Of a stretch of DNA of 64,000 nucleotides, positions 1 through 8,002 are shown in pieces; within the stretch, counting starts at the first letter, position 1; each line of letters opens with the position of its first letter. Where the stretch lies: NCBI GenBank assembly GCA_036741355.1, contig DAINSK010000007.1, forward strand, positions 35,932-99,931, given 5' to 3'. This DNA is from JBBRGK01 sp036741355. GTDB lineage: Bacteria; Chloroflexota; Dehalococcoidia; CAUJGQ01. The notes under the pieces were generated by a model. The model was given only the letters and a program-made list of their open reading frames with translations. It did no database searches and was not told the DNA's origin. A program made the translations under genes and the position numbers.

Positions 1-278
1 TGGTTGTGCGACTCCACCTTCATCGCCACCAGCCAGCCGTCGCCTATTTCTACAGCGCCAGCGTTCTCTTCTCCCGCCTTGGTCAGCACACGGCTGCCTT
101 CGGTTGGGAAGAGGCGCAATAGCGGGCGGCTGTTCTTGTAGCCGCAGTGCTCGCTCCACAGGGCGCCAAACATGCCTAGCTCTACGTCGTTCGGTTCGCG
201 GCCAATCCGCTTGACCACGAGCTCATATTCGTCGCGCGAGAGTGCAATTTGGTCGAGGACACGTTGTTCGACGGTCAT
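1..278 (-). CDS. purL: Phosphoribosylformylglycinamidine synthase, PurL subunit (N-terminal part, cut by window edge)
   Basis: PurL carries the ATP-dependent amidation half of FGAM synthase in purine synthesis; PurQ supplies ammonia. Only the first ~92 codons are here. The protein begins M-T-V-E-Q-R-V and contains the small-PurL N-terminal signature ALWSEHCGYKNSRPLL, followed by VLTKAGEENAGAVEIG and AMKVESHN, where the sequence leaves the window. ATG at 278 is the natural start. It lies downstream of purQ and an EamA transporter gene, all on the minus strand. Identification is by recognised motifs; the rest of the protein cannot be assessed. Confidence 0.9.
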   Translation of the reverse strand, partial: MTVEQRVLDQIALSRDEYELVVKRIGREPNDVELGMFGALWSEHCGYKNSRPLLRLFPTEGSRVLTKAGEENAGAVEIGDGWLVAMKVESHN

Positions 279-346
279 GACCGGAGCGTACTATGCTGCC
301 ACGACGCGCCACAATCGGAACCCGCCAGGTGAAATTGCAGAGGGCA

Positions 347-1144
347 TCAGACAGCCGCCAGCACGATGCCGCCCACCACGAACATTGCCCCCAACCAGAT
401 CCGCTTCGCCGGCCGTTCGCCCGAGAGCCAGAGGCCGATCAACACCGACACTTCACGCAAAGTCGAGACTCGGCCCGCATGTGCCCGCTGAAAAGCAAAG
501 AGGATCAGCAGGTAGGCGGCGGTCGAACCGACCGCAACCTGGATCCCCGGCTTGATTGAGCCCAACAACCGGAGCTGGTCACGGCCCAGGCAGGCTGTAA
601 GGATGATGCCGGTAATTAGCAACACGACGCCCAGATATCCGGGCGCCGAAACCTGGCTTACCGCCCGGGCATCGACCACTGAATAGCTGGCGATTCCGAC
701 CCCGGCCAGCAGCGCAAAGCCGACCGCGTGAATCTGCCCGAGCCGCCGCCCCGCCGTCGCCACGAGCGCCATGCCGGCCGCCAGAGCGACCGCCCCGGCC
801 ACGGCAAGCGGTCCCGGAGGTTGCGAAAGGACGAGCCAACCGCCGAGCGTTACCAGCAGCGGCGCCGTCCCGCGCCCGAGAGGATACGCGACTGACAGAG
901 CGCCACGGACGTACGCCGCCGAGAGGCAAAGAGCGTAGCCTGCCTCAGCGAGCGCGGAGAGGAATACCAGGAACAACACGCTCCAGGGCCCGGCGATGAT
1001 CCACGCGGGCGCGAGGATGACGCCGGCGATTAGATCGGCAACCGCAAGGGTGGCAACGCGATCGCCGGCAATTTTAAGGGTGCGATTCCAGAGGGCATGG
1101 AACGTCGCCGCGGCGAAAACCAGCGCGAGCGCTGCCGGCGACAT
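347..1144 (-). CDS. EamA/DMT-superfamily membrane transporter
   Basis: A 265-residue, almost wholly hydrophobic protein with about ten predicted membrane segments in two halves, as in EamA (drug/metabolite transporter) proteins. The C-terminal half carries the family-like stretch RVSTLREVSVLIG before the last two helices. The substrate is unknown. It sits between purQ and purL in the same direction, with 88 bp to purQ and 68 bp to purL. A role in nucleobase or nucleoside efflux is conceivable, but that is inference from position only. The length is slightly short for the family (usually ~280-300). Confidence 0.8.
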   Translation of the reverse strand: MSPAALALVFAAATFHALWNRTLKIAGDRVATLAVADLIAGVILAPAWIIAGPWSVLFLVFLSALAEAGYALCLSAAYVRGALSVAYPLGRGTAPLLVTLGGWLVLSQPPGPLAVAGAVALAAGMALVATAGRRLGQIHAVGFALLAGVGIASYSVVDARAVSQVSAPGYLGVVLLITGIILTACLGRDQLRLLGSIKPGIQVAVGSTAAYLLILFAFQRAHAGRVSTLREVSVLIGLWLSGERPAKRIWLGAMFVVGGIVLAAV

Positions 1145-1232
1145 GGCGACGCTCCTACTCTGCCCGGCGGGGCGGGTGCATCACGCGAGCGGCCTCCCGC
1201 CACGGGCTTATCAGTTACCGCGATTAGCCGGT

Positions 1233-1931
1233 TTATCGACTGAGCGCAAACGACTCGATCATCGAACGCCAAATCACGAGACCGTCGCTTCCACCGGTCA
1301 GCTCTTCGGCCGCGCGTTCCGGGTGCGGCATCATCCCGAGGACGTTTCGGCCCTCGCTCATGATGCCGGCGATGTTCTCCAGCGAACCATTCGGGTTGGC
1401 CTCGGGAGTGGTATCCCCATCCGGCGTACTGTACCGAAATGCGACGCGCCCGGCATCGTTCAAGCGGTCGAGTGTCGCCTGATCGGCATAGTAATTGCCT
1501 TCGCCATGCGAGATCGGGATACGTAGGACCTGGCCGGGCGAGCATGCACCCGTAAATGGCGAATCCGTACTTTCGGTGCGCAAATTCGTCCACTGGCACC
1601 TGAACTGCAGGCTGTCGTTGCGCATAAGCGCGCCGGGCAACAGTCCCGCTTCGCACAGCACCTGGAAGCCGTTGCAGATACCAAACACCGGGCGGCCACT
1701 CGCCGCAAAGCCGGCCACCGCGCCCATGACGGGGGAGAAACGTGCGACGGCTCCCGTTCGCAGGTAATCACCGTGCGCGAAGCCGCCCGGCAAAACGACG
1801 CAGTCATACCCTTCGAGGCTCGTTTCGCGGTGCCAGACGTAGTCCGCCCGCTGTCCGAGGACCTCGGTCACCACGTGATGACAGTCGACGTCCGACCAAG
1901 TGCCGGGAAAACGTACGATCGCAAAGCGCAC
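1233..1931 (-). CDS. purQ: Phosphoribosylformylglycinamidine synthase, glutaminase subunit PurQ
   Basis: A 232-residue class I glutamine amidotransferase that hydrolyses glutamine and channels ammonia to PurL. It shows VVLPGGFAHGDYLRTGA, the nucleophile elbow GICNGFQVL (catalytic Cys) and the C-terminal His-Glu pair in MMPHPERA. The start is GTG at 1931, with a GAGG ribosome-binding site about 5 nt upstream. No purS reading frame is seen upstream, where this partner often lies, so PurS is probably elsewhere. The gene heads the minus-strand set purQ-eamA-purL. Confidence 0.95.
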   Translation of the reverse strand: MRFAIVRFPGTWSDVDCHHVVTEVLGQRADYVWHRETSLEGYDCVVLPGGFAHGDYLRTGAVARFSPVMGAVAGFAASGRPVFGICNGFQVLCEAGLLPGALMRNDSLQFRCQWTNLRTESTDSPFTGACSPGQVLRIPISHGEGNYYADQATLDRLNDAGRVAFRYSTPDGDTTPEANPNGSLENIAGIMSEGRNVLGMMPHPERAAEELTGGSDGLVIWRSMIESFALSR

Positions 1932-2029
1932 ACGAACACCTCAACTTGGCGTCGCTATTGCTGACTCTTGGACTCATTGTCCCGTGTCGGGGTCACCGGC
2001 GACAAGCCGGCGACAGGCGCATCGGCACC

Positions 2030-2051
2030 GATCGAGGGAGTACACTCGATC
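2030..2051. promoter_or_regulatory. Operator-like inverted repeat in the purQ / DUF7662 divergent intergenic region
   Basis: Perfect 7-bp arms GATCGAG and CTCGATC are separated by 8 bp, and a further half-site ATCGAG follows at 2053-2058. It lies between the divergent starts of purQ (1931, minus) and the small plus-strand gene at 2096. This geometry fits a dimeric repressor site, but no regulator is known and no promoter boxes were assigned. Confidence 0.35.
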
Positions 2052-2095
2052 AATCGAGAGCGAGATCCGCAAGATTTTGAGGACCACCCACCACC

Positions 2096-2353
2096 ATGGC
2101 GCTCGCCCGTAAGTATTTGCCACTCAACCGACACCTGGAAGCGCTGGACCCCGGCGTAGAGTCGATTTCGATCACGTTTTCCGAACTCGAGACGATTCTG
2201 GGTACGCCGCTGCCACTCAGCGCCTGGCTTGCACATTACTGGGCCGGAAGCTCGGTTGCCCGCTACAACTGGGAGCGCAGCGGCTTCGCTGCAAAACTTG
2301 ATCGCCTTGGGCGGCTCGTCGTCTTCACGCGGCGCCCCCAACGGATCATCTAA
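2096..2353 (+). CDS. Small DUF7662-like protein
   Basis: An 85-residue protein with the pattern KYLPLNRHL - ITFSELETILG-PLP-SAW - HYW - A - W - GF - VVFTRR. This matches my memory of the DUF7662 family (KY-PL-yL, lsF-eIE-ilG-LP-sA, aWW, W-aGw, v-F-r). Function is unknown; the family is small, single-domain and often accessory. ATG at 2096 follows a TTGAGGA ribosome-binding site. It is divergent from purQ and converges with the HD-domain gene, which ends 18 bp downstream. Confidence 0.65.
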   Translation: MALARKYLPLNRHLEALDPGVESISITFSELETILGTPLPLSAWLAHYWAGSSVARYNWERSGFAAKLDRLGRLVVFTRRPQRII

Positions 2354-2371
2354 CCGACCGGAGCCGGCCTG

Positions 2372-3361
2372 TTATTTTGGGTCTGAGACGATCGCGTCGA
2401 CGGCTCGCCAGGCAGCCGCTTCATCATCCGGATCGAGCTCCCCGGCCCGCACCATCTCGATCAGATGCTGCTTGATCTCGCCAATCCAGTGCCCCGGCCC
2501 CTTGCCGAACCGCTCCATCAATGCCGTTCCGTCAAGCGGCGACGTTTCAACCGGCTTTTCGAGTACAGCGGCGTGGTCGGCAAGGTTCTGGACGCGTCTT
2601 CTCGCACGGGCAACCGCTTCAGACCGGGCGCTCGTTACGTCGGCGTACGAGAGGTCCAGTAGCCGCTGCCACTGGTCACCGGCGTCGAGGTGTAGGCGCC
2701 GAACGGCGCTATCCGTCCAGTTTTCCTCATAGCTATTTGCCCGAATGTGCAACCGCACCAACGTCTCCACCGCCGACGCCAGCTTTTCTTCGAAGCCCAG
2801 CACTCGCATACGTCGACCGGCGCGGTCGGCGCCCAATAGGTCATGATTCGGGAACCTGGCGATACCTTCTTCCACAATCAGCGTGTCAGGCTTTGCGACG
2901 TCGTGCATGAGCGCCGCCAGCCGCGTAATCAGGTCCAGTTGGGTAGCGGCAACGACGCGCAGCGTATGGCTGTATACGTCTTTGTGCAGGTTGTACCGTT
3001 TTGGCATGGAGCGAAGGCGGTCGATATCGGGAAGCAGGTGCTTGAGGACGCCAAGCCGCACCGCCAGATCAATAGCCTCGGACGGGTGGTCGGACATCAA
3101 CAGCGCCGCGAGCATCTCTCCCCGCCGTCGCGGAGGGAGCTTCTTCAGCCCGGCCCCAATCTCGCTCAGCCGCTTCGCGACGTCCTGCGGCACATGCAGG
3201 TCGCATTCGGCCGCGGTAACGATAGCGCTCGCCAGTACGAAAGGATCGCTCGCAAACGGATAGGCTTCGTCGTTGAGGTAGAGGGCGCCCTGATCCGCGA
3301 AGAACCCCGCGGGCAGCGCGGGATTCGGCGGCACCAGCGTCGGTTGTCTGGTTGTAGTCAT
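2372..3361 (-). CDS. HD-domain protein related to the C-terminal half of CCA-adding tRNA nucleotidyltransferase, without the catalytic head
   Basis: From ATG at 3361 the protein has 329 residues. Its first ~110 residues resemble the helical neck of class II CCA-adding enzymes/poly(A) polymerases. An HD domain follows (KDVYSHTLRVVAA, LAALMHDVAKPDT, NHDLLGADRAGRR), and it ends with the tail motif SPLDGTALMERFGKGPG. The nucleotidyltransferase head with its GGS and DxD motifs is absent, so tRNA CCA addition is unlikely. A phosphohydrolase or RNA-binding role is a guess. The start codon lies inside the 55-bp repeat next to the assembly gap. If the gap is spurious, the frame stays open upstream to another ATG equivalent to 3609, but that extension does not look like the missing head. 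Confidence 0.65.
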   Translation of the reverse strand: MTTTRQPTLVPPNPALPAGFFADQGALYLNDEAYPFASDPFVLASAIVTAAECDLHVPQDVAKRLSEIGAGLKKLPPRRRGEMLAALLMSDHPSEAIDLAVRLGVLKHLLPDIDRLRSMPKRYNLHKDVYSHTLRVVAATQLDLITRLAALMHDVAKPDTLIVEEGIARFPNHDLLGADRAGRRMRVLGFEEKLASAVETLVRLHIRANSYEENWTDSAVRRLHLDAGDQWQRLLDLSYADVTSARSEAVARARRRVQNLADHAAVLEKPVETSPLDGTALMERFGKGPGHWIGEIKQHLIEMVRAGELDPDDEAAAWRAVDAIVSDPK

Positions 3362-3549
3362 CGCTACCGAGCCATGGACTCCGCGGATAACGTGNNNNNN
3401 NNNNNNNNNNNNNNNNNNNNNNNNNNNNNNNNNNNNNNNNNNNNNNNNNNNNNNNNNNNNNNNNNNNNNNNNNNNNNNNNNNNNNNNNNNNNNNTCGGTT
3501 GTCTGGTTGTAGTCATCGCTACCGAGCCATGGACTCCGCGGATAACGTG
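3340..3549 (+). repeat. Identical 55-bp direct copies flanking the N gap (assembly overlap)
   Basis: Positions 3340-3394 and 3495-3549 are identical over 55 bp, one copy abutting each side of the N run. A perfect repeat ending exactly at both gap edges is typical of two contigs that share a de Bruijn k-mer overlap and were joined by Ns instead of being merged. It is probably one sequence in the real genome. Confidence 0.85.
3395..3494. other. Assembly gap of 100 N
   Basis: Exactly 100 unknown bases, the usual placeholder for a gap of unknown size. Because both edges carry the same 55-bp sequence, the gap probably contains nothing real. The separation between the HD-domain gene and the enoyl-CoA hydratase gene is then overstated by about 155 bp. 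Confidence 0.95.
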
Positions 3550-3683
3550 GGGGCCGCGGGACCTTCCAGGAACCGCGCAACCTCGGCCGCAGCAGACCCC
3601 TCGTTGCACCCCAATTCGAGCTAAAGACTATGGTAGCATGGCCGATGCCGGTGTCCGGCCTGCAGTGCGCGGAGGGAGTGAGC

Positions 3684-4463
3684 GTGGCGATCACGTATGA
3701 AAAAAAGGGCCGCATCGCCTACGTGACGATCAACCGCCCCGACGCACTGAACGCCATCGACCCGGAGACGAATGACGAGCTTGCCGCCGCGTTCGCAGAT
3801 TTCCGCGATGATCCCGAGGTCTGGGTTGCAATTCTAACCGGCTCGGGAGAGCGCGCTTTCTGTTCGGGCGCCGATCTCAAGACGCTCATTCCCCACTACG
3901 TGCGGCTCTCGGAAGAGGGCAGACTTGGCAGCGTGAGCCTTGGTGGGATCACCCGTAACTTCGACTGCTGGAAGCCGCTGATCGCGGCAGTCAACGGCTA
4001 CGCGCTGGCCGGCGGGCTAGAGCTCGTCCTGGCCTGCGACCTCCGTATCGCGTCCGAGAACGCCCGCTTCGGACAGCCGGAGGTGCGGTGGGGTCTGATT
4101 CCGGGCGCCGGGGGAACGCAGCGGCTCCCGCGCGCCCTGCCGCTGGCAAAAGCGCTGGAGTTAATGCTAACGCCGACGCAACTCACGGCGGACGAGGCAC
4201 TCAAATTCGGGCTCATCAATCGCGTGGTGACGGGCGCCGAACTGATGAACGCTGCCACCGATCTGGCAAACACGCTGATCGAAATGGGTCCGCTCGCGAT
4301 TCGCCGCACAAAGCAGGCGGCGATGCAGGGGTTGGACATGACGCTTGCCCAGGGCCTCGACCTGGAAATGGATCTCTTCCGCGCCACGCTCGCCTCGGAG
4401 GACGCCGTGGAAGGCCCCAAAGCATTTGCCGAGCGGCGAAAGCCCGAATACCGCGCCCGCTAG
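3684..4463 (+). CDS. Enoyl-CoA hydratase/isomerase (crotonase family)
   Basis: A 259-residue crotonase-fold enzyme, probably hydrating 2-enoyl-CoA in fatty-acid or related acyl-CoA degradation. It shows the oxyanion-hole strands (FCSGADL, and GYALAGGLELVLACDLRIA). Both catalytic glutamates of true hydratases are present: one in FGQPEVRWGLIPGAGGTQRL and one in AKALELMLT. The reading frame is open upstream to 3630, but GTG at 3684 has a strong GGAGGGAG site 6-7 nt before it and gives the standard family length. Substrate specificity cannot be read from sequence alone. Confidence 0.9.
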   Translation: MAITYEKKGRIAYVTINRPDALNAIDPETNDELAAAFADFRDDPEVWVAILTGSGERAFCSGADLKTLIPHYVRLSEEGRLGSVSLGGITRNFDCWKPLIAAVNGYALAGGLELVLACDLRIASENARFGQPEVRWGLIPGAGGTQRLPRALPLAKALELMLTPTQLTADEALKFGLINRVVTGAELMNAATDLANTLIEMGPLAIRRTKQAAMQGLDMTLAQGLDLEMDLFRATLASEDAVEGPKAFAERRKPEYRAR

Positions 4464-4545
4464 TTATGTCGTACCAGGTTGACGCGGATCCTATAACACT
4501 CGTATAACACTAAAAGCGAAGTCTTAGCGAAAGGATATCGGCGTT

Positions 4546-5844
4546 TTGCGGATTCGCAGAACGCTGCTCGCGCTGGCCGCGATCCCGGCTCTGGGCTTGT
4601 CACTGTATGGCATCCAGGCCGCGCACGGCGCGACGGCGATCCACCTGCCCTTCCCGGCCGGTACGGCAATCTCGATCATCCAGGGTTACAACGGCGGCAC
4701 CCACCAGGGCGTCGAACGGTATTCTCTGGACCTCACGCGCGACGACGGCAAAACATCGGGCTCTCCCGCACTGGCCCCGGCGGCCGGTACCGTCGTGTGG
4801 TCGTATCCTCCCGGAACTCAAACCGGCTGCATCGGCATTCAGATCGACGGCGGCGACGGCCTCCACGAGATGCTATGTCACGTGATCCTGAACCACAGCT
4901 ATGCCAACGGTGAGCACGTCGGTGGCGGCCAGGTGGTCGGCTCGGTCGGCGCGCCCGGTACTGTGGGCAATAACGGCGTATCCCACATTCACCTGCAGCT
5001 CTACAGGATCATCAACGGCGACCGATCGCCGGTCCCGTTCGCATCTCCCGGTGGCGTGCCGCTAGACGGAGTGAGCCTGCCGCCGTCGACCGGTTTCAGC
5101 CAGTGGGCATGCTCGGGCGACCGTGGCGCCGGGTGCCACATCACGTCGCAAAACGGCGCCCCGACCGCCTCGTCGGCGACGCCGGGCGGCGGGACGATCA
5201 CCTCGACCTCGAATAGCTCTACGGCGGGAGCAACCGTTAGCAGTCCCCGCCAGGCCGGGTCGGGCCTCGCGATCGGCGTCAGAGTCCAGGTGAGCGGAAC
5301 GGGCGACTGCCTCCGGGTGCACGCGTCGGCGTCGATGTCGGCGAGCCAGGTCTACTGCCTGCCGGACGGCACGCAGGCCGTCATTACCGACGGACCTCAG
5401 ACAGGTGATGGCTACACGTGGTATAAGCTCGGTGATCTGGGCTGGTCCGTGGCCGACTTCCTGGTGCCGTTAAACGGCGGAAACTCGGTTCCCGTGCCGG
5501 TGCTACCCATCGCCCCCGCCGCACCGGCTCCAACTACAGCCGCACCCGTTGTCACTACGCCCCCATCCGTCGCAACCGCCACCGCGCCGTCATCCGCCGC
5601 ACCCACCGGTGCTGAGCCTCCGATCGGCGTCAGTATCACCGTCGGGTCCGCGGTCGTAGTTGCCGGCACCGGCGATTGTCTGAACGTCCATGACCAGGCC
5701 GGAACGTCTGGAATCGTGGTGGACTGCATTCCGGACGGGACGGCGGGCACGATAACCGACGGTCCGATCGGCGCCAACGGCTACACCTGGTGGCGGATCG
5801 ACGACCGCGGTTGGGTCGTGGGCGACTACCTCAAAGCCCAGTAG
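4546..5844 (+). CDS. Secreted M23-like peptidase-fold protein with two SH3b-like repeats
   Basis: A 432-residue exported protein. A signal peptide covers residues ~1-29 (basic MRIRR, hydrophobic core, AHGA cleavage region). Residues ~35-170 resemble an M23/LytM peptidase barrel: THQGVERYSLDL in place of the usual HxGxD, a conserved A-P-A-A-G-T-V-V strand, and the metal-binding HxH in SHIHLQLY. Low-complexity Ser/Thr/Pro/Ala linkers join two SH3b-like repeats (~245-307 and ~362-432), each with GTGDCL-VH, PDGT, ITDGP, YTW and GW-V-D-L. It may bind or trim cell wall, but the divergent zinc motif leaves catalysis open. It starts at TTG 4546 after AAAGGA. The tandem ATAACACTCGTATAACACTA sequence lies just upstream. 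Confidence 0.75.
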   Translation: MRIRRTLLALAAIPALGLSLYGIQAAHGATAIHLPFPAGTAISIIQGYNGGTHQGVERYSLDLTRDDGKTSGSPALAPAAGTVVWSYPPGTQTGCIGIQIDGGDGLHEMLCHVILNHSYANGEHVGGGQVVGSVGAPGTVGNNGVSHIHLQLYRIINGDRSPVPFASPGGVPLDGVSLPPSTGFSQWACSGDRGAGCHITSQNGAPTASSATPGGGTITSTSNSSTAGATVSSPRQAGSGLAIGVRVQVSGTGDCLRVHASASMSASQVYCLPDGTQAVITDGPQTGDGYTWYKLGDLGWSVADFLVPLNGGNSVPVPVLPIAPAAPAPTTAAPVVTTPPSVATATAPSSAAPTGAEPPIGVSITVGSAVVVAGTGDCLNVHDQAGTSGIVVDCIPDGTAGTITDGPIGANGYTWWRIDDRGWVVGDYLKAQ

Positions 5845-5857
5845 GACATCGCGGGGC

Positions 5858-6337
5858 CTAGCCAGCCTCGGTCTCCTTGAGCACCGCGTCGCGCGTCGCA
5901 ATCAGTTGTTCTACGTGATCGGGCAGTGATATAGCGTAGATTCGCGTGGCTTCGGCGAGCGTCATCTGCCCACGCTCTTCGTGAACGCCGATCTTCTGCC
6001 AGTCCGCTGCCGGCAAAGCGCGCAACTCCGAGGTCAACGCTCGGGACAGCTCTTCTAGCTTTTTCACGACGCCATCGAGCGATTGTGACCGGTATCCCCG
6101 TTCCAGGACACGTGCGTCCTGGTCGTACGCGGGCAGGAACGGACGGTCTTCCGCCGCGATCCGTCGTAGCCGCTCGCCCCAGACCTCTGCCATATCGACC
6201 AGGTGCCCGGCAATTTCGACGATCGACCATTCCTGTGGCTGAGGGCGGCGGCGCAGGCTTTCGTCGTCCATATCGACCGTCAAACGGCGCAGGCTAACCG
6301 GAGCGTCATCGATTAACCGCAAGGCCAACTGCTCCAC
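5858..6337 (-). CDS. DinB-like four-helix metalloenzyme-fold protein
   Basis: A 159-residue DinB_2-type protein. The pattern EWSIVEIAGHLVDM after an N-terminal L-R-P-EWS segment gives the first metal histidine; PDHVEQLIATRD near the end gives the last. Some members of the superfamily are thiol-dependent transferases and others have unknown roles, so no reaction is assigned. GTG at 6337 has a GGAGGG site upstream. It is convergent with the M23/SH3b gene, only 13 bp away. Confidence 0.8.
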   Translation of the reverse strand: MEQLALRLIDDAPVSLRRLTVDMDDESLRRRPQPQEWSIVEIAGHLVDMAEVWGERLRRIAAEDRPFLPAYDQDARVLERGYRSQSLDGVVKKLEELSRALTSELRALPAADWQKIGVHEERGQMTLAEATRIYAISLPDHVEQLIATRDAVLKETEAG

Positions 6338-6402
6338 GTCACCCTCCTTCGATTCCGGCCCACGCGGCGATCCTGGAATAACTGGACGGATCTACCACGC
6401 CA

Positions 6403-7332
6403 TCAGGCTACCGTTGCAGCGCGTGCCCGCACCTGCGGCAGCACATCCCGCAGGTACGATTCCTGGTGGTGCATGACTTCGCCCTCAGGGCAGATCGGCA
6501 CAAAAATAACGTGCCGCACACCTGCCTCGACAAACTGCGACAGCCGCTCGGCACATTCTTCGGCCGTGCCCAGAACGCAGTAGCGCTCGACCAGGTTTTC
6601 AAAGTCCTGGTTGTACTGGCGCGTCAGCCTCGCGACCGCCCGGCGGTGCGCTTCCTCGTGCGTATCGGCGAGCGCTGTAAACTGGTAGAGCACCCATTGA
6701 AAATTGCCCATGTCCCGGCCCGCTTCGGCCGCATAGCTGGTAATCTGCTCGGCGGCGGAGCGATACCTGTCGGGAGTGAACAGGTACGGCATGTAGCCAT
6801 CGCCGCGCCGCGCGGCGCGCCGCATCGCGGCGTCGGACCGGCCGGCGACCACGATGGGCGGGCCGCCGGGGCGCGCCGGTTTCGGCTGCATCGAGACGTC
6901 CTCGAACTGGAAAAACCGGCCGTGGTGGCTTACGTGATCGCCGCCCCACAACCGCTTGATCACGTCGATGGCCTCATCCGATCGGGGACCACGCTGTTTG
7001 ACCGGCACGCCGGTCGCTTCGAACTCCTTCGGGTATTCGCCGCCCACGCCGATTCCGAGCGTAATACGTCCATGCGAAAGGATGTCGAGCGTCCCAAACG
7101 ACTTGGCGACTATCGTCGGGTGCCGCAGCGGCAACAGGTAGATCGCCGTGCCAAGCGTTGCCTTCGTTGTGATCGCAGTGAGGGCGCCGAGCTGCGGCAC
7201 CGATTCCAGCGTTGGCCCGTAAAAGAGGATGTGTTCGCTGACCCACAGTGAGTCGTAGCCCATCTGCTCCAGTTCGGCGCCGCTCCGCAGCGCGTCTCCG
7301 CCGACCGTCGTGCCGAACTTGAGATCTATCAT
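6403..7332 (-). CDS. LLM-class (luciferase-like) F420/flavin-dependent oxidoreductase
   Basis: A 309-residue TIM-barrel protein of the bacterial luciferase superfamily. Features are GYDSLWVSEH early, ATLGTAIYLLPLRHPTIVAKSFGTLDILSHGRITLGIGVGG in the middle (strands that bind the cofactor phosphate), and PPIVVAGRSDAAMRRAARRGDGYMPY. These are typical of TIGR03619-like F420-dependent enzymes. Cofactor choice (F420 or FMN) and substrate are not determined. ATG at 7332 has GAGGAG 6 nt upstream. It is probably monocistronic. Confidence 0.88.
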   Translation of the reverse strand: MIDLKFGTTVGGDALRSGAELEQMGYDSLWVSEHILFYGPTLESVPQLGALTAITTKATLGTAIYLLPLRHPTIVAKSFGTLDILSHGRITLGIGVGGEYPKEFEATGVPVKQRGPRSDEAIDVIKRLWGGDHVSHHGRFFQFEDVSMQPKPARPGGPPIVVAGRSDAAMRRAARRGDGYMPYLFTPDRYRSAAEQITSYAAEAGRDMGNFQWVLYQFTALADTHEEAHRRAVARLTRQYNQDFENLVERYCVLGTAEECAERLSQFVEAGVRHVIFVPICPEGEVMHHQESYLRDVLPQVRARAATVA

Positions 7333-7371
7333 GGTTACTCCTCGCCGCTCGGCATGGTCACCATACGGGAA

Positions 7372-7626
7372 TCAACCGCACGGGTGCCAGCTAAAATCAA
7401 ACAGGTCGCGCTTGTTTCGCGCGGCGAAAAAGCCCACCGCCGGTTCAGAGTCGAAAAAGCAGCGTAGCTCGTACCGCTGGCGGCCCACGAACTGGTAGCC
7501 CGAAAAGTGGCCGACCGATCCTCTTGCTAACTCAGCACAAACGTTGGCGCTCAAGTCGGGGTCGTCGCCCGCATAAACAAGGCGCATGCCATTATCTCTG
7601 TAGATCAGGTAGGTCGTTTCGGCCAT
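7372..7626 (-). CDS. Hypothetical 84-residue protein
   Basis: A short soluble protein starting MAETTYLIYRDNGMRLVYAGDD and ending FFAARNKRDLFDFSWHPCG. ATG at 7626 is chosen because GAAGAGG lies 5 nt upstream; GTG at 7632 would be too close to it. I do not recognise a family. Coding is supported by the good ribosome site and by protein-like composition, with no overlapping competing gene. Confidence 0.5.
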   Translation of the reverse strand: MAETTYLIYRDNGMRLVYAGDDPDLSANVCAELARGSVGHFSGYQFVGRQRYELRCFFDSEPAVGFFAARNKRDLFDFSWHPCG

Positions 7627-7736
7627 GCGCACCTCTTCCGCTCTGTTCTATCGGCTGGGAGCACCGACGGGCAAGCGAAGTGCGTGTCACTGCGCGTCAG
7701 CGTTGTGCGCAGCCCACGCCCGACTGCCTCCCGATC

Positions 7737-7845
7737 GCCCGGCGGTTAAAACCGCGGGCTTGCCTAACGAAACCGGCCTGCGCCGGTTGGACAAGTCCGC
7801 GCGGGCGGACTTCGTCTGCTCAGCCCGCGACTTCAGTCGCCGGGC
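7737..7845 (+). repeat. Multi-hairpin interspersed repeat, copy 1
   Basis: About 109 bp made of consecutive palindromes: GCCCGGCGGTTAAAACCGC, AACCGGCCTGCGCCGGTT, AAGTCCGCGCGGGCGGACTT and a terminal GCGACTTCAGTCGC. The outer arms GCCCGGCG and CGCCGGGC also pair, so the whole can fold as a multi-branched structure. A second copy lies inverted at 37055-37162 with the same order of hairpins. It fills the divergent region between the 84-residue gene and the aminotransferase (7627-8002); the remaining ~160 bp there holds nothing I recognise. Confidence 0.85.
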
Positions 7846-8002
7846 GGTGGTCGTGCAGCACCAGGCGCGGACGCTCGGCATCGCGCTCCGCAAATCTCTG
7901 CAGCGCTCCCGCCGCCGCGGCGACGCCCAGCGATCTGGCCCCTCGATCCGGCTGGCTGTACGATGCGGACAGAAAGGGCGAGGAGCGGGGGTACGAAGAC
8001 AG

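Noticed and set aside
1932..2341. A possible purS on the minus strand upstream of purQ
   Set aside because: The frame there (1955-2341) lies opposite a better-supported plus-strand gene and has no PurS-like residues.
7625..8002. 126-codon N-terminal extension of the aminotransferase frame
   Set aside because: It runs through the hairpin repeat and has no family similarity; ATG 8003 gives the normal length.
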